Shown here in pieces: positions 34,921 to 43,182 of a stretch of DNA of 64,000 nt. The stretch covers positions 124,572 to 188,571 of the forward strand of contig NZ_BMSK01000016.1 in assembly GCF_014649115.1 (NCBI RefSeq). The letters run 5' to 3'. A program made the translations under genes and the position numbers. The first letter of the stretch is position 1. Each line of letters begins with the position of its first letter. The notes beneath the pieces were generated by a model. That model did not search any database. It was not told the origin of the DNA and worked only from the letters and a program-made list of their open reading frames with translations. This DNA comes from Streptomyces eurythermus. GTDB taxonomy: Bacteria > Actinomycetota > Actinomycetes > Streptomycetales > Streptomycetaceae.

Positions 34921-36240
34921 TCAGTGGGACCGGCCGCCGCGCCGCCGCAGTACCCGCCCCAGCAGCCCCCGTTTCCTGGGCGCCGGGCCCGATCGGTCCA
35001 GCCACCACTCCCGCAGGTCACGGCGGGCGCGGGCGTCCTGCGGCCGGCCCAGTTTCAGCAGGTGGCCGGCGAAGTCCAGCGCGTCCTGGCGGTAGCCGCC
35101 CCGCATCGGACGCCGGCGCGCGTACTCCAGGAACGCCTCCCGGTACCCCGCCCCCAGGATCACCGGCAGTTCCGGCGCCACCTTCGCCACCACGCCCGCC
35201 CGCTTCGCCGCGAGCGCCCGCGCCTGCACCCCCATCCGGACGCGGTCGAACCCCTCCGGCACCGGCGTCCCCGCCACCAGCGCCGACAGTACGGCGGTCT
35301 GCGCCACCCCGAGCCGCTCGCGCACCCCGGCCACCGGCCGCGCCAGGACCCCGACGCCCCCCGCCCCGGCACCGCCGGCGCCCCGCACCGCCGTGCGCTC
35401 CGCCGCGCGTCCCCGAGCGCGCCCGATCGCCACAGCCTCCCGGATGGCCGCCAACTCCCGCACCAGCTCCGCCGGTTCGGGGAAGTTCTCGTCCCGCTCC
35501 AGCAGGACTCCCGGCGGTGCGACCCGGGTGGCGAGGCCGGTCAGGATGTCGAGCACCGGGCGGGGGACGGGGTGTGCGTGGCTGTCGTGCCAGACGCCGT
35601 CGCGCTCGAAGCCGCCCGCGACATGGACGTAGGCGATCGCCTCCACCGGCAGCGCGGCCAGCGCCTCGGCGGGGTCCTCGCCCCGGTTGACGTGGTTGGT
35701 GTGCAGATTGGCCACGTCGATGAGCAGCCGTACCCCGGTCCGTTCGACCAGCTCGGACAGGAACTGTCCCTCCGTCAGCTCCTCGCCCGGCCAGGAGAAC
35801 AGCGCGGCGATGTTCTCCAGGGCCAGCGGCACCGGCAGCGCGTCCTGGGCGATACGGACGTTCTCGCACAGCACGTCCAGCGCGTCCCGGGTACGCGGCA
35901 CGGGCAGCAGATGACCGGCCTCCAGCCGGGGGGACGCGGTGAGCTCGCCGCCCGCCCGGACGAACGCGATGTGCTCGGTGACCAGCGGGGAGCCGAGGGC
36001 CTCCGCACGCTCGGCGAGCGCCGTCAGCCGCCCCGCGTCGGGCCGGTCCGCGCCGCCGAGGCCGAGGGAGACGCCGTGCGGGACCACCGTCACACCGCGC
36101 TCGCGCAGCCGCAGCAGCGAGTGGGGGAGATGGCCGGGGCAGACGTTCTCCGCCACGACCTCCACCCAGTCGATGCCCGCCATCGCCTCCACGGCGTCCG
36201 CGATCTCCGGCCGCCAGCCGATCCCCGTCCCCAGCCGCAT
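34921..36240 (-). CDS. MNIO (DUF692) family protein with fused C-terminal partner-like domain
   Basis: A 439-residue protein. The N-terminal TIM-barrel part (1 to about 275) carries a dense set of metal ligands: VPHGVSLGLGG, VTEHIAF, ALENIAALFSW, DVANLHTNHVNRG, AYVHVAGG, DSHAHPVP and LLERDENF. These fit the multinuclear non-heme iron-dependent oxidases such as MbnB and TglH, which modify Cys or Asn in precursor peptides. The C-terminal half (about 290-439) contains AKRAGVVAKVAPELPVILGAG-type sequence and RRPMRGGYRQDALDFAGHL, reminiscent of the separate partner proteins of this family. ATG 36240 follows GGGAGG. No precursor peptide was recognised. Confidence 0.82.
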   Translation of the reverse strand: MRLGTGIGWRPEIADAVEAMAGIDWVEVVAENVCPGHLPHSLLRLRERGVTVVPHGVSLGLGGADRPDAGRLTALAERAEALGSPLVTEHIAFVRAGGELTASPRLEAGHLLPVPRTRDALDVLCENVRIAQDALPVPLALENIAALFSWPGEELTEGQFLSELVERTGVRLLIDVANLHTNHVNRGEDPAEALAALPVEAIAYVHVAGGFERDGVWHDSHAHPVPRPVLDILTGLATRVAPPGVLLERDENFPEPAELVRELAAIREAVAIGRARGRAAERTAVRGAGGAGAGGVGVLARPVAGVRERLGVAQTAVLSALVAGTPVPEGFDRVRMGVQARALAAKRAGVVAKVAPELPVILGAGYREAFLEYARRRPMRGGYRQDALDFAGHLLKLGRPQDARARRDLREWWLDRSGPAPRKRGLLGRVLRRRGGRSH

Positions 36241-36386
36241 GACGCCTCCCCCTCCTCGGCCTGTGTCCGTACGTCGAGTGAGGGGGATATGGCCCCACCG
36301 CCCACCGGCGAACCACCGCCCGGAGGCGTTCAGAGCAACATTTGAGGTTCGGGTGGCCACGGCGTCCCGGACGGGACCCGGTGTGG

Positions 36387-36884
36387 TCAGGGGGTGCCCG
36401 CCAGGGAGCGTGGCCGGGGGGTCGCGTACTGGCGGTTGTGGTAGACCAGCGGTGGCTGTTCGAGGACGGCCGCCTGCTCCACCTGCCCGATGAGGATGCT
36501 GTGGTCGCCGCCGTCGAGGATCGAGTGGACGGCGCAGGCCAGGCGGACGGTGGCGTCGGGCAGCCCGGGCAGCCCGAGTTCGCTGGTGAGCATCGGGCCG
36601 TCGGCGAACTTGTCCCGGTCGGGGGTGGCGAAGCGCTGGGCGATGCCGTGGTGGTCCGCGCCCAGCAGGTTGACCATGAAGTGCGCGGTACGCAGGAACG
36701 CCTCGTGGGAGGACGCGGTCTTCGCCAGGCAGACCAGGATCAGCGGCGGGTCGGCGGACAGGGAGCAGAAGGAGCTCGCGGTGAATCCGTGGCGCCGTCC
36801 TTCGGGGGTGACCGTGGTGACGACGGTGACGGGGGCGGGCACCTGGGCCATGGCGTGGGTGAAGACGGTGCGATCGATGGGCAT
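36387..36884 (-). CDS. NAD(P)H:flavin reductase (two-component monooxygenase partner)
   Basis: A 165-residue HpaC-type flavin reductase. The flavin site is HGFTASSFCSLSADPPLILV, followed by SHEAFLRTAHFMVNLL. It supplies reduced FMN or FAD to a partner oxygenase. The likely partner is the acyl-CoA-dehydrogenase-fold protein two genes upstream in the same operon. ATG 36884 follows GGAAGAG. It is the last gene of the 12-gene minus-strand set, 46 bp after the amidohydrolase, and marks the left edge of the proposed cluster. Confidence 0.9.
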   Translation of the reverse strand: MPIDRTVFTHAMAQVPAPVTVVTTVTPEGRRHGFTASSFCSLSADPPLILVCLAKTASSHEAFLRTAHFMVNLLGADHHGIAQRFATPDRDKFADGPMLTSELGLPGLPDATVRLACAVHSILDGGDHSILIGQVEQAAVLEQPPLVYHNRQYATPRPRSLAGTP

Positions 36885-36930
36885 CGTGGTCTCTTCCGTT
36901 GCGACAGGGGACGGAGCCGGGGTGCCGCCC

Positions 36931-38334
36931 TCAGACGGTGGCCGGGCGCGCCGTCCCGAGCCTGAGCGGGCGGGCGTCCAGCCACTGGCCGTCGGGGTCG
37001 CCGAAGCCGTGGGAGTCCCAGATGACCGAGCCGCGGCGGACGGTGATGTCCACATGGCCGGTGAAGGTCCAGCCCTCGTAGGCCGACCACGCGTTCTTGG
37101 TGTGGGCCTCGCGGGACGACATCAGCCAGTTGGCGAAAGGGTCGAAGACGACGAAGTCGGCGTCACGGCCCTCCGTCAGGGCGCCCTTGCGCTCGTCCAG
37201 GCCGAACAGCGCGGCCGGCCTGGCGGCGCACAGCCGGGACAGCAGCATCATGTGGTCGTCGAGGGGGACGTCCGGGAAACGGCGCACCAGCCCGGTGAAG
37301 ACGGCGGTGAGCAACTCCTGGACGCCGGGCAGGCCGGGCGGCGCGTCCGGGGCGGGCCGGGCCTTCTCCCGCGGGGTGTGCGGCGCGTGGTCGCTGCCCA
37401 GCGTGGTGACCCGGTCCGATACGACGGCCCGCCACAGGCACTCCTGGTCGCGTTCTTCCCGGATCGCCGGGCTCAGCCGGATGCGCGCACCGAGCCGGCG
37501 CGTGTCGGAGGCGGTGAAGGAGAGGTGGTGCGGGGTGGTCTCGTAGGTCACGGGCAGTCCCGCGGCGCGGGCGGCCGACAGCAGGTCGCTCTCCTCGGCC
37601 GAGGAGACGTGCAGGACGTGCGCCGCGGTGCCGTGGCGGCGGACCAGGTCGATCACTTTGGCGACGGCGACGATGCCGCCGCTGCGGGGCCGGTGGGGTT
37701 CGTAGGCGTCGTAGGAGTCCGGCCCCGGACGGTGGGTGTCGAGCAGGGAGAAGACGCCGTCGTCCTCCGCGTGCAGGACCAGGCGCAGGTCCCGCTCGGC
37801 GGCGACGGCGAAGATACGGTCCAGGACGGCCGGGTCACGGATGACCGACGGAGCGGTGTGGTGCCCGGTCATGAACACCTTGACGGAGGTGGCGACGCGC
37901 GGGGTGAGGTCGCGCAGCACGTCGACGGTGTCCTCCCGCACCCCGAAGTGGAACCGGTAGTCGACCAGGGACTGCCCGGAGATCATCTCCGCCTTCGCGT
38001 AGGCCAGTTCGAGGCTGTGCAGCGGCGGTTCGGTGTTGGGCATGTCGATGACGGTGGTGACTCCGCCGGCCGCGGCGGCCCGGCTGCCGTGGTGCCAGGT
38101 CTCCTTGTGGGTCAGGCCCGGGGTGCGGAAGTGGACGTGGGAGTCGATGACACCGGGCAGCACGTACCGGCCGGCGGCGTCCAGCGTCCGGGTCGCCGGC
38201 GGCAACGGCGCGTCGGCGGACAGGATCCGGGCGATGCGGCCGCCGGCCACGGCGAGGGCACCGGTGCGCACCCCCTCGGGCGTGACCAGGCGGGCGTCGG
38301 TGACGAGCAGGTCGTAGGCGGTCAGGTGTTCCAT
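36931..38334 (-). CDS. Dihydroorotase/allantoinase-like cyclic amidohydrolase
   Basis: A 467-residue amidohydrolase of the urease superfamily. Metal ligands are complete: DSHVHFR (His66, His68), SVKVFMTG (carbamylated Lys), LHAEDD, LHVSSAEE and LGSDHAPH. RFHFGVR and RLSPAIR resemble type I dihydroorotases. Such enzymes open or close cyclic amides, imides or ureides. In this operon, next to an amide-forming synthetase, ring closure or opening of a small heterocycle is plausible; pyrimidine or purine housekeeping is less likely because no pyr or all genes are near. It overlaps the ACAD-like gene by 13 bp, implying coupling. Confidence 0.9.
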   Translation of the reverse strand: MEHLTAYDLLVTDARLVTPEGVRTGALAVAGGRIARILSADAPLPPATRTLDAAGRYVLPGVIDSHVHFRTPGLTHKETWHHGSRAAAAGGVTTVIDMPNTEPPLHSLELAYAKAEMISGQSLVDYRFHFGVREDTVDVLRDLTPRVATSVKVFMTGHHTAPSVIRDPAVLDRIFAVAAERDLRLVLHAEDDGVFSLLDTHRPGPDSYDAYEPHRPRSGGIVAVAKVIDLVRRHGTAAHVLHVSSAEESDLLSAARAAGLPVTYETTPHHLSFTASDTRRLGARIRLSPAIREERDQECLWRAVVSDRVTTLGSDHAPHTPREKARPAPDAPPGLPGVQELLTAVFTGLVRRFPDVPLDDHMMLLSRLCAARPAALFGLDERKGALTEGRDADFVVFDPFANWLMSSREAHTKNAWSAYEGWTFTGHVDITVRRGSVIWDSHGFGDPDGQWLDARPLRLGTARPATV

Positions 38335-39464
38335 GGCATGCTCACCAGCTCTCGGGTCAGATCGTTCGTGGGGCCCATCAGGCCGACGGCGCGGGCGTCC
38401 CGGGCCAGCCGGTTCAGGGGGTGGTCGCGCAGATAGCCGGCGCTGCCCAGAAGGCGCTGTGCCTCCAGGCAGACCTGCTCACCCGTGCGGGAGGCGTGGA
38501 GCTTGGACAGCAGGGTGGTGGTGCCGGGGTCGGAGCTCTCGCGGCGCCCGGCGCGTTCGACCAGCGCGCGGGCGCTCTCCACCTGGGCGGCCAGATCGGC
38601 CAGGCGGTGGCGGACCGCCTGCGCCCCGTCCAGGCCTCGGCGGCGCGCGTGGGTGAGCGCCAAATCCAAGGCGGCCTCGGCGATGCCGACGGAGACGGCG
38701 CCCAGAGTGGCACCGGACTGCCGTACGCCGGCGATGATCCGGGCCGCCTGGCCCACGGGGCCGAGGACGTTGTCCAGGGGCACCCGGCAGCCGTGGAGTT
38801 CGACGAATCCGGTCGCCGACGCGCGCATTCCGACCAGGTCCATCCCGGTGTCGGCGATCAGCCCCGGCCGGTCGGCCTCGACGAGGAAGAAGGTCTGTCC
38901 GTCGCTGCCGTAGATGCCGTCGTCGCCGCCGGGGGCGGAGGTCTGGGCGAGTACCAGGTAGAGCTGGGCCAGGCCGGCTCCCGTGGTGAAGGTCTTGGCC
39001 CCGTTCAGGGACCAGCCCGTGGCGGTGCGGTCGGCGGTGGTGGACAGGTTGCGTTTGTCGGCGCCGGCACCGCTCTCGCTCCAGGCGGAGGCCGCGATCC
39101 ACTCGCCGGTGGCGAGCGGCGGCAGGAAGCGCCGCTTCTGCTCCTCGGTGGCCCATTCGCTGATGCGGGCGGTGACGGCGTAGTGCTGGAAGAGGATGAT
39201 CGCCACGGACGGGTCGGCGGCGGCCACCTGCCGGATGAGGTCGTTGGTGGTGGCGGCGCCGGCGCCGAGACCGCCGTACGCCGCGGGTACCGCCGCCGCC
39301 AGGATGCCGCTGGAGCGCAGGTGGGCCAGGACGTCGTCGCTCAGCCGGCCGGCCACGTCGGCGGTCGCCGCGTCACGGCGCAGGGCCTCGTCGAGCCCGG
39401 GGTAGTCCCGGCGCAGGATCGCGTGGTGGTCGTGGACGGACGTCAGGCGCTCGCGGGCTGCCAT
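38322..39464 (-). CDS. Acyl-CoA-dehydrogenase-fold flavoprotein lacking catalytic Glu
   Basis: A 380-residue protein with the full ACAD fold. The flavin-binding stretch includes WIAASAWSESGAGADKRNL and WSLNGAKTFTTGAG. Where most dehydrogenases have RDAKI..IYEGT with the catalytic Glu, this one has RDARAVGLMGPTND, so the base position (about 364) is Gly. Together with the flavin reductase in the same operon this points to a class D flavin monooxygenase (HpaB, DszC or isobutylamine N-hydroxylase type) rather than a dehydrogenase; an alternative Glu cannot be excluded. ATG 39464 follows AGGAGG with 7 nt and overlaps the PrpF-like gene by 22 bp. Confidence 0.85.
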   Translation of the reverse strand: MAARERLTSVHDHHAILRRDYPGLDEALRRDAATADVAGRLSDDVLAHLRSSGILAAAVPAAYGGLGAGAATTNDLIRQVAAADPSVAIILFQHYAVTARISEWATEEQKRRFLPPLATGEWIAASAWSESGAGADKRNLSTTADRTATGWSLNGAKTFTTGAGLAQLYLVLAQTSAPGGDDGIYGSDGQTFFLVEADRPGLIADTGMDLVGMRASATGFVELHGCRVPLDNVLGPVGQAARIIAGVRQSGATLGAVSVGIAEAALDLALTHARRRGLDGAQAVRHRLADLAAQVESARALVERAGRRESSDPGTTTLLSKLHASRTGEQVCLEAQRLLGSAGYLRDHPLNRLARDARAVGLMGPTNDLTRELVSMPWNT

Positions 39465-40492
39465 GAGGGTGCCTCCTGGTAGAGGTAGGTGCTCAGTTCG
39501 GGGATCTTGGCGGGGCCGCGCAGGTGGGCGTGTTTGTCACTGACGCTGACCCACAGCAGCGCGGAGCGGGCGTCGGCCGTGGTTCCCAGGGAGGCGGCGA
39601 TCCGCGTGGTGCTCCGCGGGGTGTCGACGACGATGTCGTCCAGCCCGGCTCCGGCCCGCTCCAGCAAGCCGGCGGGGACGGTTCCGGGAATGGCGGCGGC
39701 CGCCGCGAGGCAGGTCGCGCCGGTCAGCGCGAGGGTGGGGTGCCAGCTGGGCACGGAGATGGCCCGCACGGCCAGGCGGCCCGGCTCGTACGATCCGACC
39801 GCCGCGATCTTGGGGAAGACGCTTTCGGGCGGCCAGCCCAGGGTGGTGGCGGCCGCGGTGCGGATCTGCTGCAGCCGTTCGTAGGTCTCCTCGCCCGCTT
39901 CGAACAGCTCCTGCCGGCCGGTGAGGCCGAGGGACTCGGCGTCGACGAAGACATACGGGTTGCCGGTGGCCACGAGGGACGCCTCGTGCAGGCCGGACGG
40001 GGTGAGCAGCAGGTCCCGGGCACGCCCGGTCAGCAGCAGGTCCTCCAGTGCCCGGTCGGAGTCCTGGACGAAGTGGACGGTGAAGGTGCCGCCGTCGCGG
40101 CGGGCCTCGTCCACCTCGCAGACCACGTGGTCGCCGTTGTTGAGGACCCGTACCCGGACCCGGCTGCCGGGGGCGAGTCCGGGCAGCCAGCCGAGTGTGT
40201 CGGCGGCCAGCACCGAGGAGAGGATCGAATGCCCGCAGGAGCCGCGGAAGTCGAAGTGGCCCGGGCCGTCGGGCAGCCCCTGCACGAAGCGGTAGTCCAG
40301 GTCGAACAGCGGGTGGGCGGAGGGGGTGACGAGTGCGAACTTCAGTACGTCGTGGTGGCCGTTGGCGGCCAGCCAGGAGCGGACGGTGGTGAGGACCGTG
40401 CGTATGTCCGGTTCGTCCGGAGGAACCAGGCTGGCGTCCAGAACCAGCGTGGGGGTGGGCGCGCCGGTGGCCTGGGCGAGATAGGCGATCAT
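39443..40492 (-). CDS. PrpF-like double-bond isomerase
   Basis: A 349-residue protein of the PrpF/DUF453 family (diaminopimelate-epimerase fold). PrpF proteins move a C=C bond in unsaturated tricarboxylates such as methylaconitate. FRGSCGHSILSSVLAA (Cys86) and GNPYVFVDAESLGL are characteristic. Its substrate here is probably a cluster intermediate with a conjugated double bond. The start overlaps the asparagine-synthetase-like stop by 4 bp (ATGA) and its end overlaps the next gene, so four genes in a row are tightly coupled. No methylcitrate-cycle genes are nearby. Confidence 0.85.
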   Translation of the reverse strand: MIAYLAQATGAPTPTLVLDASLVPPDEPDIRTVLTTVRSWLAANGHHDVLKFALVTPSAHPLFDLDYRFVQGLPDGPGHFDFRGSCGHSILSSVLAADTLGWLPGLAPGSRVRVRVLNNGDHVVCEVDEARRDGGTFTVHFVQDSDRALEDLLLTGRARDLLLTPSGLHEASLVATGNPYVFVDAESLGLTGRQELFEAGEETYERLQQIRTAAATTLGWPPESVFPKIAAVGSYEPGRLAVRAISVPSWHPTLALTGATCLAAAAAIPGTVPAGLLERAGAGLDDIVVDTPRSTTRIAASLGTTADARSALLWVSVSDKHAHLRGPAKIPELSTYLYQEAPSWQPASA

Positions 40493-42288
40493 GCGAGCAC
40501 CTCGTGTCGGTTGCGGGGAGTGGCGGCGTGGAACTGGTCGAGCCACAGCTCGTGGATGAGCAGGGACCACACGGCCAGGGCGGAGGCGTCGTTCGGGGTG
40601 GTGCTCTGTGTGCGCAGGAGGGCTTGCACCGCGTCCGGGTCGAGCCGGCCGTGCCGGCGCAGCCGGGCCGGTGCCAGCATGTCCCGGGCGAACTCCATCA
40701 GCCGCCGGCCGTCGGAGAGCATGGCGGTGATCGGCAGGGTGAAGGGCTGCTTGGGCCGGTTGAGGACCGAGTCGGGCAGCAGTCCGCCGGCCGCCGCGTA
40801 CAGGACCTTCTTGACCTGATCGCCCTCGACCTTGAGCGCGGCGGGCAGGGAGCGGGCGTAGCGCACCAGGGCGGGCTGGCAGAAGGGCAGGCGCACCTCG
40901 ACCGAGGAGGCCATGGACAGGTGGTCGACCCGGCGCAGGTGGTAGGCCGGCAGCCGGCGGCCGATCTCGACCTCGGTGATCGCCGTCAGCCGGTCGTGCG
41001 GCGAGGAGGTGAGCGCCCGCTCGAGATGGTCCTCGGCGGTGCCGTGCGCGGTGATGAAGTGCCGGTAGTCGTCGGAGTACAGCCCCAGCCGCCGTTCGCG
41101 GGGGACGGCGGCGAGCGCGCGGACGTAGGCGGGCACCCAGTCGTCGCCGGCGCCGGCCTTCAACGCGGCCTTGATCCGGTCGTAGCCGCCGAAGAGTTCG
41201 TCGGCCGCGTCCCCGGTGACCGCCACCTTGAACCCGGCCTGGTGGACGGCCCGGAACAGCGCGTAGGTGCTCAGGGTGATGGGGTCGGCGTTCGGCTGGC
41301 CCAGGTGCCACACCACGTCCGACAGCAGGTCCGGGAAGTCCGCGGGGTCTATCTCGACCTGGTGGTGGCGGGTGCCGTGGCGGCTGGCGACCTCCTGGGC
41401 GAAGCCCCGCTCGTCGGCCGGCCAGGTACCGCGGTAGGCGATGTTGAAGCTGTGCAGCTCCCCGACCCGTTCGGCGGCCAGGGCCGTCACCAGGCTGGAG
41501 TCGAGCCCACCGCTGGTGATGGCACAGACGGGTACGTCGGCCCGGGTCAGGCGGTGGACCTCGTGGCGCAGCAGCTCGCGGACTCGCTCGGCGGCCTCCT
41601 CGGGACCGGCGTCCGCCGGCGGGACCGAGGTGTCCCGTACCCGGACGCGCAGCCCGCTGCCGCGGGTGACCTCCGCGGTGGCGGCGGGAGGCAGGACCCG
41701 GATGCCGTCGAACATGGTCTGCTCGCTGAACGGCGTCTTGGTCGCCAGGTAGGCGTCCAGGCCCGGCTCCCAGACCCGGGCCCGGACCGCCCGGAAGGAC
41801 AGCAGGGCGGGCAGCTCGGAGGCGAAGTACAGGTGCCGTTCGGCGGCGTTCCAGTGGTAGTAGAGCGGCTTCATGCCCATGTCGTCGGTGGCGAGCACGA
41901 GTTTCGGCTCGCCGCGCAGATCGACGACGGCCACGGCGTACATGCCGTCGAGGTGCTCGGTGAACGCCGTGCCGAACTCGGCGTACAGCGCGGGCAGGAT
42001 CGATCCGTCGCACAGATCGGGGAAGCGGTGGCCGCGGGCGGTCAGCATGCGGCGCAGTTCGTTGTGGTTGTAGATCTCGCCGTTGAAGACGACGACGATG
42101 CCGTCGAGGACGTAGGGCTGGTCGCCTCCGTCGAGGTCCATGATGGCGAGCCGGTTGTTGCCCAGGCCCCAGGTGTCGCCCGTGGTGATGTACTGGGCGT
42201 CCGGGCCGCCGTGGCGCTGCAGCGCCGCGACGGTCCTGAGCTCGTGCACCGTGGCCTGGCTGTCGAAGTGGCCGAATATTCTGCACAT
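40489..42288 (-). CDS. Glutamine-dependent asparagine synthetase-like amidotransferase
   Basis: A 599-residue AsnB-type enzyme that forms an amide from a carboxylate using ATP and glutamine. ATG 42288 is chosen because it places Cys at position 2 (MCRIFGHF), the N-terminal nucleophile of class II glutaminases; a start nine bases upstream would block it. The glutaminase has RLAIMDLDGGDQPY and FNGEIYNH. The synthetase domain has the pyrophosphate loop ITSGGLDSSLVTALAA and TGDAADELFGGYDR. Both halves look active, so it differs from beta-lactam synthetases that lack the Cys. In this operon it likely amidates a small acid rather than aspartate. Confidence 0.93.
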   Translation of the reverse strand: MCRIFGHFDSQATVHELRTVAALQRHGGPDAQYITTGDTWGLGNNRLAIMDLDGGDQPYVLDGIVVVFNGEIYNHNELRRMLTARGHRFPDLCDGSILPALYAEFGTAFTEHLDGMYAVAVVDLRGEPKLVLATDDMGMKPLYYHWNAAERHLYFASELPALLSFRAVRARVWEPGLDAYLATKTPFSEQTMFDGIRVLPPAATAEVTRGSGLRVRVRDTSVPPADAGPEEAAERVRELLRHEVHRLTRADVPVCAITSGGLDSSLVTALAAERVGELHSFNIAYRGTWPADERGFAQEVASRHGTRHHQVEIDPADFPDLLSDVVWHLGQPNADPITLSTYALFRAVHQAGFKVAVTGDAADELFGGYDRIKAALKAGAGDDWVPAYVRALAAVPRERRLGLYSDDYRHFITAHGTAEDHLERALTSSPHDRLTAITEVEIGRRLPAYHLRRVDHLSMASSVEVRLPFCQPALVRYARSLPAALKVEGDQVKKVLYAAAGGLLPDSVLNRPKQPFTLPITAMLSDGRRLMEFARDMLAPARLRRHGRLDPDAVQALLRTQSTTPNDASALAVWSLLIHELWLDQFHAATPRNRHEVLA

Positions 42289-42293
42289 CCTGA

Positions 42294-43088
42294 TCACTTC
42301 ACCTCGGTGGACAGTCCGGCGCGCTGGTAGAGCACCGGGTCGAAGGGGGTGGGACCGCCGCAGGTGGCGAAACGCGGGGCGGCGGGGTCGGTGGCGGGGT
42401 GCCGGGTGCCGTGCGGCACTCCGGGCGGGGCGAAGAGCACGTCACCGGGGGCGGCGTCGATCCACTCGCCGTCCAGGTGGAGCTGTCCGGTTCCCTCGAA
42501 GACGATGAAGGCCTCCTCGCTGTCCGGATGGACGTGGACGTTGAAGTACTCCCCGGCCTGCATGCAGCCGCAGTGCAGGCACAGCTGCGGGCTGCCGGTG
42601 CCCGGCCAGAACAGGAAGTTCATGGGGGCGGTGCGCCGGGAGGCGGGGGCCTGGCCCGTGCCGGTGAAGCCGGTGAGCCGGGTGTCGGTGTTCCACAGGT
42701 GGTTGAAGCGCGCCGGGGCGGCGCCGGGACGGCGGCCGGGGAGCAGACGGCTGCGCCAGAGGTAGACGGTGACGTCCGTGCCGGCCGCCGTCATGTCCAG
42801 GGTGTCGCCCGTGGGGGAGTAGACGGCGTCGCCCCGGGTCACCTCGCGGGTGTGCGCTCCCGAGGCCGCGGTGCCGTGGCCGGCGAAGACCACCATGACG
42901 TTCTCCTCCAGGGAGGCATGCGGAAGTGCCCAGGTGCGGCCCGCGGTGATACGGACGACGTCCAGGCGGACGATGCGGGCGCCGAGGTGGGTGCCGACCG
43001 CGGTGGCGGTGGTCACTCCTTGGCCGGCGGAGGTGAAGGTGAGCGTGCCGGCGGGGATGACGGCACCACGCGTGGCTGTCGTGGACAT
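42294..43088 (-). CDS. Bicupin protein
   Basis: A 264-residue protein with two cupin barrels. The first (about 40-110) lacks an obvious His set. The second (about 170-245) has FNVHVHPDSEEAFIVFEG and GDVLFAPPGVPHG, the two classical cupin motifs with three His and one Glu for a metal. A CLHCGCMQAG segment precedes it. It may be a dioxygenase, isomerase or epimerase acting on a cluster intermediate. It ends 5 bp before the AsnB-like start. ATG 43088 follows AAGGAA. Confidence 0.8.
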   Translation of the reverse strand: MSTTATRGAVIPAGTLTFTSAGQGVTTATAVGTHLGARIVRLDVVRITAGRTWALPHASLEENVMVVFAGHGTAASGAHTREVTRGDAVYSPTGDTLDMTAAGTDVTVYLWRSRLLPGRRPGAAPARFNHLWNTDTRLTGFTGTGQAPASRRTAPMNFLFWPGTGSPQLCLHCGCMQAGEYFNVHVHPDSEEAFIVFEGTGQLHLDGEWIDAAPGDVLFAPPGVPHGTRHPATDPAAPRFATCGGPTPFDPVLYQRAGLSTEVK

Positions 43089-43182
43089 GACTGTTCCTTG
43101 TCGTGAGGGGGTGGTTTCGCGGCAGGCGGGCAGGAGCCGCGATACGAAGCTCTCGCGCAGGGCAGCGGTTGGGATCCGTCGG

